A stretch of 64,000 bases of DNA from Paenibacillus sp. EZ-K15 (GCF_002573715.1 NZ_PDHM01000012.1:311368-375367); one strand, 5' to 3'; shown: positions 43,673 through 55,300, counted from the stretch's first letter. Program-made: numbers and translations. The notes: generated from the letters alone by a model not told the origin.

Positions 43673-44611
43673 GTGAGAGCGATCGGACAGTTTTTCAAAA
43701 ATATTATGACGAATAAGGCCATGCTGTTCATGGTTTTGCCGGGGACCCTATGGTTTCTCTTATTCTCATATTTGCCCATGTTCGGGACCATTATTGCATT
43801 TAAGGAATACCGCTTTAGCCGGGACGGCTTCTGGGCAAGTATCGTTAATAGTGAATGGGTAGGATTCCAAAACTTTAAATTCCTGTTCAGTACCAACGAT
43901 GCTTACATCATTACGCGCAACACCGTACTTTATAATTTCGTGTTCATCATTTTGGGTCTCATTCTATCCGTAGTACTGGCTATCGTGTTGTCCGAAATTG
44001 TGAATAAGAAATTGGCGAAAGTCTATCAAACGGGTATGTTTCTGCCGTATTTCTTGTCCTGGGTTATTGTAGGTTATTTTGCATTCAGTTTCCTGAGCAT
44101 GGATAAAGGGATGCTCAATCAGATCCTGGGATGGTTTGGCATGGAGCCGGTTCAATGGTATTCCGAAGCCAAGTATTGGCCGATATTCCTGACGTTAATC
44201 AGTTTGTGGAAATCCGTTGGTTATAACAGTGTCGTTTATCTGGCGGCAATTATGGGGATCGACAAATCCTTGTACGAAGCGGCGATGATTGACGGCGCGA
44301 ACAAATGGCAGCAGATTAAAGCCATCACGCTTCCGATGCTGAAACCGCTGATGACCATTTTGACTCTTCTTGCGATCGGTAAAATCTTCTACGCTGACTT
44401 TGGTCTCTTCTATCAAGTGCCAAGGGATTCGGGAACCTTGTATTCCGTAACGAACGTTATCGATACCTATGTATATCGTGGTCTGAAGACTACAGGCGAG
44501 ATCGGAATGAGTACTGCTGCGGGTCTGTACCAGTCGGTAGTCGGATTTATTCTCGTTATGGTATCGAACTATATCGTTCGTAAATATGACAAGGATAATG
44601 CATTGTTCTAA
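43673..44611 (+). CDS. Sugar ABC transporter permease (LplB-like)
   Basis: A 312-residue inner-membrane permease with six segments, of the LplB/MalF type. An N-terminal segment FMVLPGTLWFLLFSYLPMFG is followed by the EAA loop YEAAMIDGANKWQQIKAITL near residue 200 that contacts the ATPase. Start GTG 43673 is preceded by GAGGAGGGG; a longer frame from 43598 lies within the intergenic hairpin. No ATP-binding subunit gene is found in the locus, as is usual for this class, which shares an MsmX-type ATPase encoded elsewhere. Confidence 0.92.
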   Translation: MRAIGQFFKNIMTNKAMLFMVLPGTLWFLLFSYLPMFGTIIAFKEYRFSRDGFWASIVNSEWVGFQNFKFLFSTNDAYIITRNTVLYNFVFIILGLILSVVLAIVLSEIVNKKLAKVYQTGMFLPYFLSWVIVGYFAFSFLSMDKGMLNQILGWFGMEPVQWYSEAKYWPIFLTLISLWKSVGYNSVVYLAAIMGIDKSLYEAAMIDGANKWQQIKAITLPMLKPLMTILTLLAIGKIFYADFGLFYQVPRDSGTLYSVTNVIDTYVYRGLKTTGEIGMSTAAGLYQSVVGFILVMVSNYIVRKYDKDNALF

Positions 44612-44643
44612 TCGATCAATCTACCAAGAAGGGGGTATGTGAC

Positions 44644-45561
44644 GTGTTCAAATCTAAAAGCAAGATGAAAGATTTCCATCAGCTTTCATCCGGGTGGAAT
44701 GTCGTGTTCAACCTGATTGCCGGTATTTTCTCGTTCCTGTGTGTATTTCCGTTTTTGTTCGTCATGATCATTTCATTTACGGATGAAGGCGCCCTTGCCC
44801 GCAACGGATATCAAATCTGGCCGGAAAAATGGAGTCTGGAAGCCTATAAATATGTATTCCAAACGGGCGATACACTCCTTCGTTCCTATGGCGTTACGAT
44901 CTTTGTAACGGTAGTGGGGACGTTGATCAGCTTGTTTATTATCTCGTTGTATGCTTATGCCATCTCTCGTAAAGGGTTCAGATATCGGAACTTCTTCGCG
45001 TTCTTTGCATTTTTCACGATGCTGTTTAACGGGGGTCTGGTACCGACTTATATCGTTGCAACACAATTGCTCGGTCTGAAAGATTCCATCTGGGCTTTGA
45101 TCCTGCCATTGGCACTCAACGCCTTCTATATTATGATACTTCGTACGTTCTACAGCACCAGCGTTCCGGATGCCATCATTGAATCCGGTAAAATCGACGG
45201 TGCGAGCGAGTTTAAAATTTTCTACAAGCTGGTATTGCCGCTATCCTTGCCGGGTCTGGCAACCATCGGGTTGTTCAGCACCTTGGGTTATTGGAATGAC
45301 TGGTTCAACGCATTGCTCTACATTGATGATCCGAACCTGGTTCCACTGCAATCCATGCTCATGCGGATTGAGACCAGCATGCAGTTCATCTTGCAGAACT
45401 CTCAGAATTCATCCCTTAGCATGGCCGCTCTGCAGAGCATGCCGCAGGATACTTCGAGGATGGCGATGGTCGTTCTGGCAACCGGACCGATTATTCTGGC
45501 CTATCCGTTCTTCCAGCGCTATTTCATTCAAGGTCTGACCATCGGCGCGGTTAAAGAATAA
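44644..45561 (+). CDS. Sugar ABC transporter permease (LplC-like)
   Basis: A 305-residue second permease, MalG/LplC type, with six membrane segments (first at FNLIAGIFSFLCVFPFLFVM) and the EAA loop DAIIESGKIDGASEFKIFYK near residue 185. The start is GTG with AAGAAGGGGG upstream. It pairs with the 43673 gene. The C-terminus GLTIGAVKE is typical of the subfamily. The first glycosidase begins 27 bases downstream. Confidence 0.92.
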   Translation: MFKSKSKMKDFHQLSSGWNVVFNLIAGIFSFLCVFPFLFVMIISFTDEGALARNGYQIWPEKWSLEAYKYVFQTGDTLLRSYGVTIFVTVVGTLISLFIISLYAYAISRKGFRYRNFFAFFAFFTMLFNGGLVPTYIVATQLLGLKDSIWALILPLALNAFYIMILRTFYSTSVPDAIIESGKIDGASEFKIFYKLVLPLSLPGLATIGLFSTLGYWNDWFNALLYIDDPNLVPLQSMLMRIETSMQFILQNSQNSSLSMAALQSMPQDTSRMAMVVLATGPIILAYPFFQRYFIQGLTIGAVKE

Positions 45562-45587
45562 ATTCTTCATGTACCGGAGGGTATGAG

Positions 45588-47885
45588 ATGACTTATAAAG
45601 ATTCCAGTAAACCCATTACGGAAAGAGTGGAACATCTTCTTGGCCTGATGAACCTGAAGGAAAAGGTTGGGCAGCTGATTCAGCCGTTCGGCTGGAAGAC
45701 CAATGAAGTGAATAAAGGTCGGATTACATTAACGGATTCATTTAAAGAGCAAGTGAAAAATGGCGGCGTCGGATCCCTTTACGGGACCCTGCGCGCCGAT
45801 CCATGGACCGGTGTAACACTTGAGACCGGTCTTTCTCCGCGTGAAGGAGCAGAAGCCGTCAATCACATCCAGCGGTACGCCATTGAGGAATCACGTCTGG
45901 GTATTCCGATTCTGATCGGGGAGGAATGCTCGCATGGGCACATGGCCATCGGCGGCACGGTTTTCCCGGTCCCGCTGTCCATTGGAAGCACATGGAACGT
46001 GGATTTGTACCGGGATATGTGCCGTGCCGTGGCGCTCGAAACGCGCAGCCAAGGCGGTGCCGTCACCTATTCCCCGGTCCTCGACGTCGTGCGCGATCCA
46101 AGATGGGGCCGTACCGAGGAATGCTTCGGCGAAGATCCATACCTGATCAGCGAATATGCGGTCGCATCGGTTGAAGGCCTTCAAGGCGATTCATTGGACA
46201 GCCCGAACAGTGTTGCGGCGACATTGAAGCATTTTGTGGGTTATGGGAGTTCCGAAGGCGGGAGAAATGCGGGTCCCGTGCATATGGGAACACGTGAATT
46301 GATGGAAGTGGATATGCTGCCTTTCAAGAAAGCCGTGGAGGCAGGAGCTGCATCCATTATGCCGGCCTATAACGAGATTGACGGCGTGCCTTGCACCGTC
46401 AATACCGAGCTCCTTGACGGCATTCTCCGCAAGGAGTGGGGCTTTGACGGCATGGTAATTACCGACTGCGGTGCCATCGATATGCTGGCCAGCGGCCATG
46501 ATACTGCTGAAGACGGAATGGATGCCGCTGCTCAGGCACTTCGTGCCGGTATCGATATGGAGATGTCAGGCGAGATGTTCAGTAAGCATCTCCTGAACGC
46601 GATCGAGTTAAACAAACTTGAGGTTGCCGTACTGGATGAGGCTGTTCGCCGCGTATTGACCTTGAAGTTCAAGCTCGGACTATTCGAGAAGCCTTACGTG
46701 GATCCGCAGGTAGCGGAAGAAGTTATCGGCAGCCAGCAGCATATCGAACTTGCCAGACAGCTTGCGGCGGAAGGCATCGTCCTGCTCAAGAATGAAGGCC
46801 AGGCGCTGCCGTTATCCAACGAAAGCGGTGTGATTGCCGTCATTGGACCTAACGCCGATCAAGGATACAATCAGCTCGGAGATTATACGTCTCCGCAGCC
46901 GCCGGCAAGCGTGACCACCGTACTGGGTGGAATCCGCGCGAAACTGGAAGATGAAGCTGAACGTGTATTATATGCACCGGGCTGCCGCATTAAGGATGAC
47001 TCCAGGGAAGGCTTTGATTTCGCATTAGCTTGCGCGAATCAGGCAGATACCGTGGTCATGGTACTGGGCGGTTCCAGCGCACGCGACTTTGGCGAGGGCA
47101 CGATCGATTTGCGCACAGGGGCATCGAAGGTTACGGACGACGCTTTAAGTGACATGGATTGCGGTGAGGGCATCGACCGGATGACACTGCAGTTATCCGG
47201 CGTTCAATTGGAGTTGGCCCAGGAGATTCATAAGCTTGGCAAGCGGATGATCGTTGTGTATATCAATGGCCGGCCAATTGCGGAGCCGTGGATCGACGAG
47301 CATGCGGATGCCATCCTGGAAGCATGGTATCCGGGCCAGGAGGGCGGACATGCAGTAGCGGACATTTTGTTCGGCGATGTGAATCCGTCCGGTAAGCTGA
47401 CGATGTCGTTACCAAAGCATGTCGGACAGCTTCCGGTTTACTATAACGGCAAGCGGTCGCGCGGTAAGCGTTACCTCGAAGAGGATTCCCAGCCGCGTTA
47501 TCCGTTCGGATACGGGCTCAGCTATACCGAGTTCAGTTATTCGGATATTCAAATTACACCAGAAGTGATCGGAACTGGCGAAACAGCTGTTGTCTCCGTG
47601 AATGTTACAAACAGCGGCGACAGGGAAGGATCCGAGGTTGTACAATTGTATGTGAGCGACGTGGCCAGCAAATATACGAGACCGGCTCGTGAGCTGAAGG
47701 GCTTCCGCAAAATTTCGTTGCAGCCTGGAGAGCGGTGCAAGGTGGAATTTACCGTCGGTGCGGAACAGCTTCAATATATCGGTCAAAATTACAAGCAAGT
47801 GGTTGAACCTGGCTTGTTCCGTATCATGGTTGGCAGACATGTGAACGATACGCTGAGTGCAGATCTGACTGTACAGGAGGGTTAA
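45588..47885 (+). CDS. Glycoside hydrolase family 3 enzyme, cytoplasmic
   Basis: A 765-residue GH3 beta-glycosidase without signal peptide. The N-terminal (alpha/beta)8 domain (1-340) has the family motif VLDVVRDPRWGRTEECFGED and the nucleophile Asp293 in GMVITDCGAIDM (usual SDW pattern replaced by TDC). The alpha/beta sandwich domain (about 390-640) and a C-terminal fibronectin III-like domain (about 660-760) follow. GH3 enzymes are beta-glucosidases, xylosidases or N-acetylglucosaminidases; the locus does not settle the substrate, though a role on beta-linked ends of mannose-rich glycans would fit. AGGG precedes ATG 45588. Gene order puts it first in the glycosidase run. Confidence 0.9.
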   Translation: MTYKDSSKPITERVEHLLGLMNLKEKVGQLIQPFGWKTNEVNKGRITLTDSFKEQVKNGGVGSLYGTLRADPWTGVTLETGLSPREGAEAVNHIQRYAIEESRLGIPILIGEECSHGHMAIGGTVFPVPLSIGSTWNVDLYRDMCRAVALETRSQGGAVTYSPVLDVVRDPRWGRTEECFGEDPYLISEYAVASVEGLQGDSLDSPNSVAATLKHFVGYGSSEGGRNAGPVHMGTRELMEVDMLPFKKAVEAGAASIMPAYNEIDGVPCTVNTELLDGILRKEWGFDGMVITDCGAIDMLASGHDTAEDGMDAAAQALRAGIDMEMSGEMFSKHLLNAIELNKLEVAVLDEAVRRVLTLKFKLGLFEKPYVDPQVAEEVIGSQQHIELARQLAAEGIVLLKNEGQALPLSNESGVIAVIGPNADQGYNQLGDYTSPQPPASVTTVLGGIRAKLEDEAERVLYAPGCRIKDDSREGFDFALACANQADTVVMVLGGSSARDFGEGTIDLRTGASKVTDDALSDMDCGEGIDRMTLQLSGVQLELAQEIHKLGKRMIVVYINGRPIAEPWIDEHADAILEAWYPGQEGGHAVADILFGDVNPSGKLTMSLPKHVGQLPVYYNGKRSRGKRYLEEDSQPRYPFGYGLSYTEFSYSDIQITPEVIGTGETAVVSVNVTNSGDREGSEVVQLYVSDVASKYTRPARELKGFRKISLQPGERCKVEFTVGAEQLQYIGQNYKQVVEPGLFRIMVGRHVNDTLSADLTVQEG

Positions 47886-47888
47886 GGA

Positions 47889-50800
47889 ATGGAACGCATT
47901 CGACGTTTTATACGCGAACTTTCGGAGCGGCAGTGGCTTGAGTCAGTAGAGCTTGGAGAGTGGAACATTACCCGAGCCACGTACATGGTTCCGGGCGTGT
48001 ATGAAGATAAAGCCCCTTATACGGAAGGACAAGACTTCAACCGATTCCCGAGCACACAGGGGACAACCTATTTCTTTCGGAGGAACCTTGAATGGCCCAC
48101 GCACTGGGTGGACGGAGCGATCGGACTTGTGTTCCACTCCGGGGGCGAGGGCTTACTGCGCATAAACGGAGTATCTTATCAGGGTTTGGATCGTAATCAT
48201 ACCTTCGTCAAGCTTGATCCGAAACGCACCGGCTTGAATATGGAGCTTGAGATCGAGTTGTACGATCCGATTCCGGAGCCGGTGGACCCGCTGAATCAGC
48301 AGGCTGTCATTCAGCCTCCGATTACTAAGGTGCAAAGCTTGCTTGTCAAGGTGAACGTGTCCGTTCAGAGCCTGATGTACACCGCGACCGTGATTCGGGA
48401 TTCACTTATCCTGTTGCCGGATAGCGATATGCGGCGCATCCGCTTAATGGAGGCGCTGTATCAGGCGATGGACCGCTTTGTCAGCCTGGATGACGCCGCC
48501 ATCCGGGACGGCGCTCAGGTAACCGGGATTGAGCATGATCTGAAACGGACCGTTACTGCCATTGGCGGCCATGCTGAAGGCACGGAGTTTATGGTGGGTC
48601 AATCGCATATTGACATTGCTTGGCTGTGGCCCGTCCGGGAAACCGTACGTAAAACAAGCCGGACCTTCTCCACCATGGATGCGCTGATGAATGAGTATCC
48701 CGAATTTAAGTACGCGCAGAGCCAGCCTTTGCTATACCAATTCCTGAAGGATCATGATCCTGAGCTGTACGAGAGAGTGAAGGCTAGAATCAAGGAAGGA
48801 CGCTGGGAGCTTGTCGGCGGGATGTGGGTCGAACCGGACCTGAACATTCCGAGCGGGGAGTCCCTCATGCGTCAATTGCTATACGGGCAACGCTTCTATC
48901 AAGAAGAGTTTGGGCGGACATCTCATATTGAATGGCTGCCGGATACATTCGGATATTGTGCATCGCTGCCTCAGATCTTGAAGCATGGCGGCATTCGTTA
49001 TTTCATGACAACAAAACTCGGCTGGAACGATACGAATGTGTTTCCTTATGACCTGTTCCATTGGGTTGGGATCGATGGAACACCGATGTTATCTTATCTC
49101 AATCACGGCGTGAACGAGAACACGCTGCCCAAAGATGTTCACGAGCATTGGCAGTCATACCGCCAAAGAGCCGTTCATCCGGAGCAGATGCTGCTGTATG
49201 GACACGGTGACGGTGGAGGCGGCGTAACCCGCGAAATGTTGGAATATATCGACCGTGCCGAGCTTATGGTCGGTCAACCGGCCAGCAAGTATAGCACAGC
49301 TGCCGAGTTTTTCGGCGGGATTGAGGATGCACAGCCGAAGCTGCCGAAATGGCGCGGGGATTTGTACCTCGAGCTTCATCGCGGCACCTATACAACGCAT
49401 GCGCGGAACAAGCGTCATAACCGGAAAGCGGAAATCCTGTACCGCGAGGCGGAGTTATGGAATTCGGTGGCATTTTCGTCGATGAGCAATGAGCAGCAGC
49501 AGGCGATTATGAGGGAGCTGCATGACGGCTGGAAGTTGATTTTGCTGAATCAATTTCATGATATTATCCCGGGCTCTGCCATTACGGAGTCTTACGTCAC
49601 CTCTGAGAAGGAATACGCAGAGGTGTTCCAAAAAGGAAATCATAGCCTCCGTCTTGGGCTTCAGGTATTGGCGGATCAGGCCGATACAGAAGGGGAAGGC
49701 ATTCCGTATGTCGTCTTTAACGGACTTGGATGGAGCAGAGATGCCGTCATTTCGATTGAAGGAGAGCATGGCCTTGCGCCGTATGATTCGGATGGAGCGC
49801 TGCTGCAGTACGATGCGCAAACAGAAGGAAACAGTAAAACCACTCACCGCTTGAATGTTCATGTTCAAGGCATCCCGGCTTTGGGATACAAGACCATTTG
49901 GTTGAAGCCTTTGGCAGGAAACAAGGCGGTGGCGGAGAATTCTACTACAGTGTTCGCAGATTCCTGGGAAACGGATTATTATAAGGTCAGCTTTAATGGG
50001 CGCGGGGAAATCACGAGCCTGTGGGATAAAGAGGCCAATCGGGAAGTGGTCAAGCCGGGCGAAGCCGCGAACCGCTTCCACTTCTTCCATGACCGTCCTA
50101 CGCTGTGGGACGCATGGGATATCGATACCCGTTACGAGGAGCAATTAGCCGGAGAGGCGGAGCTGATCGAGAAGAAGCTCGTGCAAGCGGGTGAGGTGCA
50201 GGATGTGCTGCGTTTCCGCTGGCGTATCCATAACTCGGAGATTATCCAGGATATGATTTTTTATCATCATGACCGGCGGATCGACTTCAAGACGCAAGTC
50301 AGCTGGAACGAATCACACAAACTGCTGAAAGTCGGCTTCCCAATCGGGGTCGTTGCCGATAAGGCTACGTATGAGATTCCGTTCGGAACCATCGAGAGAC
50401 CGACCCATCGCAATACAAGCTGGGAACAGGCGCAATATGAAGTCTGTGGCCACCGTTTCGCGGATGTGTCGGAGCATGGATACGGCGTCAGCCTCATCAA
50501 CGACTGCAAGTACGGGTATGACATTCAGGATAGCACGATCCGGTTATCCCTGCTGCGCGCACCGAAGTGGCCCGATGTCACGGCAGACTTGGGTGAGCAT
50601 GAGTTCACGTATTCCTTATACCCGCATAACGGAGACTGGAGAAGTGCCGGAATCGTCCGTAAAGCAGCCGAGCTCAATCATGAGCTTCCTTACGTAAGAG
50701 CTAGATCGAATCAGGGTTCTCGGCCTGCTGTTCATTCATTTATTCCGTTCGAGAGCCATCATGTAATCCTGGATACCGTCAAACGCGCAGAAGACGGCTC

Positions 50801-51002
50801 AGGATATATCCTTCGGATGTACGAATCCGCGGGAGGCAGAGATGAAGTTGCACTGAGCTGGCCTTATCCTTATGAAAGCGTCCATTTATCCAACGCCTTG
50901 GAAGAAGAACTCGAACAACTGGATACCGCGGAAGGAAGGTTAACCCTTCCATTCATGCCGTATGAGATCAAAACCATCAAATTGACTACACATCATACTT
51001 AA
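47889..51002 (+). CDS. Glycoside hydrolase family 38 alpha-mannosidase (long form)
   Basis: A 1037-residue GH38 enzyme without signal peptide. A beta-rich N-terminal domain (1-230) precedes the catalytic domain, with GQSHIDIAWLWPV (metal His and Asp) and nucleophile Asp352 in EWLPDTFGY; YGHGDGGGG and NQFHDIIPGSAI are also conserved. The C-terminal half (about 620-1037) is the beta-sandwich of retaining alpha-mannosidases. The enzyme removes alpha-mannosyl residues from imported oligosaccharides; linkage preference is unknown. It begins three bases after the GH3 stop, with an AGGAGGGT ribosome site overlapping the GH3 stop. Confidence 0.9.
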   Translation: MERIRRFIRELSERQWLESVELGEWNITRATYMVPGVYEDKAPYTEGQDFNRFPSTQGTTYFFRRNLEWPTHWVDGAIGLVFHSGGEGLLRINGVSYQGLDRNHTFVKLDPKRTGLNMELEIELYDPIPEPVDPLNQQAVIQPPITKVQSLLVKVNVSVQSLMYTATVIRDSLILLPDSDMRRIRLMEALYQAMDRFVSLDDAAIRDGAQVTGIEHDLKRTVTAIGGHAEGTEFMVGQSHIDIAWLWPVRETVRKTSRTFSTMDALMNEYPEFKYAQSQPLLYQFLKDHDPELYERVKARIKEGRWELVGGMWVEPDLNIPSGESLMRQLLYGQRFYQEEFGRTSHIEWLPDTFGYCASLPQILKHGGIRYFMTTKLGWNDTNVFPYDLFHWVGIDGTPMLSYLNHGVNENTLPKDVHEHWQSYRQRAVHPEQMLLYGHGDGGGGVTREMLEYIDRAELMVGQPASKYSTAAEFFGGIEDAQPKLPKWRGDLYLELHRGTYTTHARNKRHNRKAEILYREAELWNSVAFSSMSNEQQQAIMRELHDGWKLILLNQFHDIIPGSAITESYVTSEKEYAEVFQKGNHSLRLGLQVLADQADTEGEGIPYVVFNGLGWSRDAVISIEGEHGLAPYDSDGALLQYDAQTEGNSKTTHRLNVHVQGIPALGYKTIWLKPLAGNKAVAENSTTVFADSWETDYYKVSFNGRGEITSLWDKEANREVVKPGEAANRFHFFHDRPTLWDAWDIDTRYEEQLAGEAELIEKKLVQAGEVQDVLRFRWRIHNSEIIQDMIFYHHDRRIDFKTQVSWNESHKLLKVGFPIGVVADKATYEIPFGTIERPTHRNTSWEQAQYEVCGHRFADVSEHGYGVSLINDCKYGYDIQDSTIRLSLLRAPKWPDVTADLGEHEFTYSLYPHNGDWRSAGIVRKAAELNHELPYVRARSNQGSRPAVHSFIPFESHHVILDTVKRAEDGSGYILRMYESAGGRDEVALSWPYPYESVHLSNALEEELEQLDTAEGRLTLPFMPYEIKTIKLTTHHT

Positions 51003-51022
51003 TTAAAGGAGCCAGAACAACC

Positions 51023-52342
51023 ATGGAACAATTCAGACTCCCCAAAATACCAATGCCGGAGCTTGAGCTGCCGCAATCGATTCAGGCGGTTCTGCAAGAG
51101 GCTGAAGAAAAGCTTGCGCACCGTCCCAAGCTGCTTCAGCTGTTCAAGAACTGTTTCCCGAACACGCTGGAGACAACAACCAAACTGATGGAGGATGGCA
51201 CAACATTTGTGATTACCGGTGATATCCCGGCCATGTGGCTGCGCGACTCGGTAGAACAGGTGATCCATTACATTCCGTTTGCGAAGAATGATCTGCAGCT
51301 GCAGCGGATTTTAAGCGGATTGATCAAACGCCATTTTCAATATATTCATATCGATCCTTATGCCAATGCCTTTAATGAATCGGCGAATGATTGGCATTGG
51401 AACACAACCGACGAAACTGAAATGTCCCCATGGGTTTGGGAGCGCAAATTTGAGATTGATTCGCTATGCTTCTCTGTTCGCTTGGCCTACCTGTACTGGA
51501 AGGAAACCGGCCTTACGGATGTGTTTGACGCCAACTTCAAGTCGGCTATGATCAAGATTATTGAGCTGTTTAAAACCGAACAGTACCATTTCGAGAAATC
51601 ACCTTACCGATTCACGCGGGATAACGGAATTCCAACGGATTCCTTGCGCAATAACGGGCTCGGCATGCCTGTGAATTATACGGGCATGATCTGGTCCGGC
51701 TTCCGTTCAAGTGATGACGCTTGCGATTTCCACTACAATATTCCAGGCAACATGTTCGCCGTTGTCGCCCTGCGTCAAATGCAGGAATTCGCGGAATGGG
51801 TATTCCGGGATATGAAGCTGCTGGATGAACTGAAACGACTCGAAGCCGACGTGGATCACGGAATTCAGTTGTACGGCATTTACCGTCATCCGGAGTTTGG
51901 ACCGATTTACGCCTATGAAACAGACGGTTACGGAAATTACTGCTTGATGGATGATGCGGGAACACCTGGATTGATGTCCATTCCTTATCTGGGGTATTGC
52001 TCTGCAGATGATCCGATCTACCAAAACACCAGACGGTTTGCACTCAGCAAAGAAAATCCTTTCTATTACGAAGGCGCTGTTGCCAAAGGAATCGGCAGTC
52101 CGCATACGCCGCCGGATTATATCTGGCATATGGCCTTGTCCATGCAGGGAATTACGGCACAGACGGCAGAAGAGAAGCTGCAGATGATTGCATTGCTGGA
52201 AGCAACCGATGCCGATACCGGATTTATGCATGAAGGCTTCCATGCCGACGATCCGAAAGTTTTCACCAGATCTTGGTTTGCCTGGTCCAACAGCCTCTTC
52301 TCGCAATTGGTGTATCAGGCGATGAAAGCAGGGATTCTATGA
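51023..52342 (+). CDS. Glycoside hydrolase family 125 exo-alpha-1,6-mannosidase
   Basis: A 439-residue inverting GH125 enzyme (formerly DUF1237). Hallmarks are TGDIPAMWLRDSVEQVIHY, DWHWNTTDETEMSPWVWERK, LGMPVNYTGMIWSGFR and a C-terminal FTRSWFAWSNSLFSQLVY. Characterised members cleave alpha-1,6-mannose from N-glycan or mannan pieces in the cytoplasm. AAAGGAG precedes ATG 51023. It overlaps the next gene by four bases (ATGA), so both are translated together. Together with two GH38 enzymes it makes alpha-mannoside breakdown the best reading of the locus. Confidence 0.88.
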   Translation: MEQFRLPKIPMPELELPQSIQAVLQEAEEKLAHRPKLLQLFKNCFPNTLETTTKLMEDGTTFVITGDIPAMWLRDSVEQVIHYIPFAKNDLQLQRILSGLIKRHFQYIHIDPYANAFNESANDWHWNTTDETEMSPWVWERKFEIDSLCFSVRLAYLYWKETGLTDVFDANFKSAMIKIIELFKTEQYHFEKSPYRFTRDNGIPTDSLRNNGLGMPVNYTGMIWSGFRSSDDACDFHYNIPGNMFAVVALRQMQEFAEWVFRDMKLLDELKRLEADVDHGIQLYGIYRHPEFGPIYAYETDGYGNYCLMDDAGTPGLMSIPYLGYCSADDPIYQNTRRFALSKENPFYYEGAVAKGIGSPHTPPDYIWHMALSMQGITAQTAEEKLQMIALLEATDADTGFMHEGFHADDPKVFTRSWFAWSNSLFSQLVYQAMKAGIL

Positions 52343-55300
52343 GCGGGCGTCTGATTGTATTTTATGATCCGTCCTTTCCGGCAGCAGAAGCTGCCGGTTT
52401 GCCGGCTAGCGCGGCGGCTCTGAATGCATTCGATGTCGTGTGCCGCGCTGAGAATTTGGCTGAAGCACTGGAATCTGCAGGAGGACAGGGCGCAAGCTTT
52501 GTCAATTTGCATGCGCCTTACTTCCCGAAAAGCGCCTGGAGAGCGATCCTGGACTTTCTGAGAAATGGCGGCGGCTTGGTCAGCATTGGCGGCGCACCTT
52601 TCAAGCGTCCTGTCCGCATGGAGGACGGCGCTTGGGTGGTGGAGCACGAACAGACGGCATACCATCAGCAACTCCACATACATGAAGTGCTGCCAGTGGA
52701 CAGCGGACGCGTCGACCATTTGACTTCCAGTGACGTTATTCCGCTTATGGAGAGCAGCCGGGAGCGGTTATCCATAAGCGATACGTGGAATCTGGTTCCG
52801 CATGTCACCAAAAGCAGTGATTTGCCGCATCAGATGGGATCGGCCGGGCCGATGGATACGCGGATTTATCCGCTCCTTAAGGGGAGCACGGCGAAGGGAA
52901 GAGAAGTCGCGGCTCCTGTCGTTCTGTGGGAAAATGTCGGCGGGCCATTCTTGGGCGGACGCTGGCTGTTTGTGAATCAGCCTCTCTCTGCTTCTTTCTG
53001 GGAACAGGATGGAGGCGAAGAGGTGCGCAGCTGGGCGGCATTCTGTGCGAAGGGGATTACCGAGCTGTGGATCAAGCCGAATTATGCGACCTACGAGTCC
53101 GGCGAGCGTGCGATCCTGACCCTGCAGGCACAATGGCTTGGCCGGAAACTTTCCGAACAAGAGCCGCAGAGCTGGACGTTCCGCATCTCCGTCCAAAACG
53201 ACCAAGATGAATCCTTATCATGGAATCATTCCGTGAAGGTGGATGTGACCGGACAATTTCATGTACAGCGCATTCCGGTTATGCTGGATATCAAGCCGGG
53301 GTCCTATCGGGTAGTGTGTGAAGCCGAAGGGCCGGATGGAGAAATCCGCAGGCTGAAACAAGGGTTCTGGGGAGCAGATTCCGAGCTTTTGCAGGCGGGT
53401 ACGCCTGTAACCTGCAATCGGGATTACTTCATCAAGGATGGTCGCCCACTGCCTGTTGTCGGGATGACTTACATGACGTCCGATGTCGCGCGTAAGTTCC
53501 TGTTCCTTCCGAATACGGATGTGTGGGATCGCGATATGGCGCAAATGCGCAATGCGGGCATCAATTGGATTCGTACCGGGATCTGGACCGCGTACCGCAA
53601 TATTATGCAGGTGGACGGGCATGCATCCGAAGAGGTTTTGCGTTCGATTGACGCCTTCCTGTTAACGGCGAAGAAGCATGATTTGCAGGTAACATTCACG
53701 TTCTTCTCCTTCACGCCGGAGACTTGGGAAGGCCAAAATCCTTACCTCGATCCGCGAAGCGTGGAAGCGCAGAAGCGTTTCATACGTTCCATCATTAGTA
53801 GACATAAAGATACGAAGAATGTGGACTGGGATCTGATTAATGAGCCATCCATGTTCGATCCGCCGCAGATTTTCTCGGACGGCCCGCGTTCCGCCAAGGA
53901 TCCGTTTGAGAAACAAGCTTATATCGACTGGCTGAAAAAGCGTCATGGGTCGATTGAGCGTCTGCAGGAACGATGGAATATGACAGCGGATCAGCTGCCG
54001 GGTTTTGACTCCGTGGTTCCACCGGAACCTCAAGTCATTAATTTTGATGTTCAAGACATGCATCAAGGGAAAAAAGGCACGCAATGGCTCGATTATGTCC
54101 TGTTCTCGATGGACATGCATAACCGCTGGGCCAAGGAATTATATGACGATATCAAAGAGGTATGCCCGGATCATATGGTTACCGTTGGACAGGACGAGGC
54201 ACTTGGGGCACAGCGTCCATCTCCGTTCTTCTATGCCGAAGCCGTAGACTATACGACGGTTCACTCCTGGTGGTTCAACGACTATTTGATCTGGGACGGC
54301 ATATTTGCCAAAACGCCGGATAAACCGAACCTGATTCAGGAAACAGGCATCATGTACGTGGAGACACCGGATGGCCGAGCGAAGCGAAGCGAAGCCGAGC
54401 TTCGGAATCTGCTGGAGCGCAAGTATGCTTACGCCTTCTCCACAGGAGGGGCAGGAGCCATTCATTGGATCTGGAACACGAATTTCTACATGGATAATGC
54501 CAATGAATCGCATATCGGAGCTGTCCGCGCTGACGGCACGGAGAAACCGGAAGCGGATGTGTCGTATGATTTCGGTGCCTTCATGGAAGACATCCGGGAC
54601 ATGTTTAAAGGCCGGAAGCTGGAAGAAACCGCGGTAATTTTCCCTTATTCGAACGATTTCTCGAACCGGAAGCTTGCTTTTGAAGCAACGACCAAGGCGA
54701 CGCGCGCGCTTGCTTACGAGCTGAACGTGCCGTTCCGTGCTGTCGGGGAGTATGATTTAAGCTCGCTGCGTAACCATCCGGTGAAATTCATCATTCTGCC
54801 GAGCGCGCACAATGTCGATGACCAGGCGTTTGCTGAGTTGATGGATATCGTGAAGGAAACGGGAGCTACATTGCTTCTGACGGGTCCGATCGGTCTGGAC
54901 GCATATTGGCATCAGGTCGATCGAATGACAGAGGAGCTGGGCGAGCGGAAGCTGGCGAATGTGCGCCGGGAAGAAAGCTTGCGCATTGGGGACCGTACAT
55001 GGTCTGCATCGTATGGGCATCGGAAGATTGCCGAGCTGAGCAAAGAAATTCAGACAGGCAGCGGGGCGAAAGCGGCCGATATGGCTGGCGATTCCATCGT
55101 GGACGTGAAGCTTGGGGCAGGACGTCTTCTCTGGAGCCCGCTTCCTGTTGAATTGAATGATCGAATCGACACCATTTCGGCTCTATATCGGTATGCATTG
55201 GAGCTATCTGCTGCCGACACAGGGCTGATCTGGAATCAAGGCGGAGAACATTCCGGCGTATATGGACGCAAGGTAACGTTTGAAGAAGGAGCTCTCTTTG

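Noticed and set aside
52273..52338. Upstream extension of the GH42-like gene
   Set aside because: Lies wholly within the GH125 gene in another frame; the ATGA overlap start at 52339 is the natural one.
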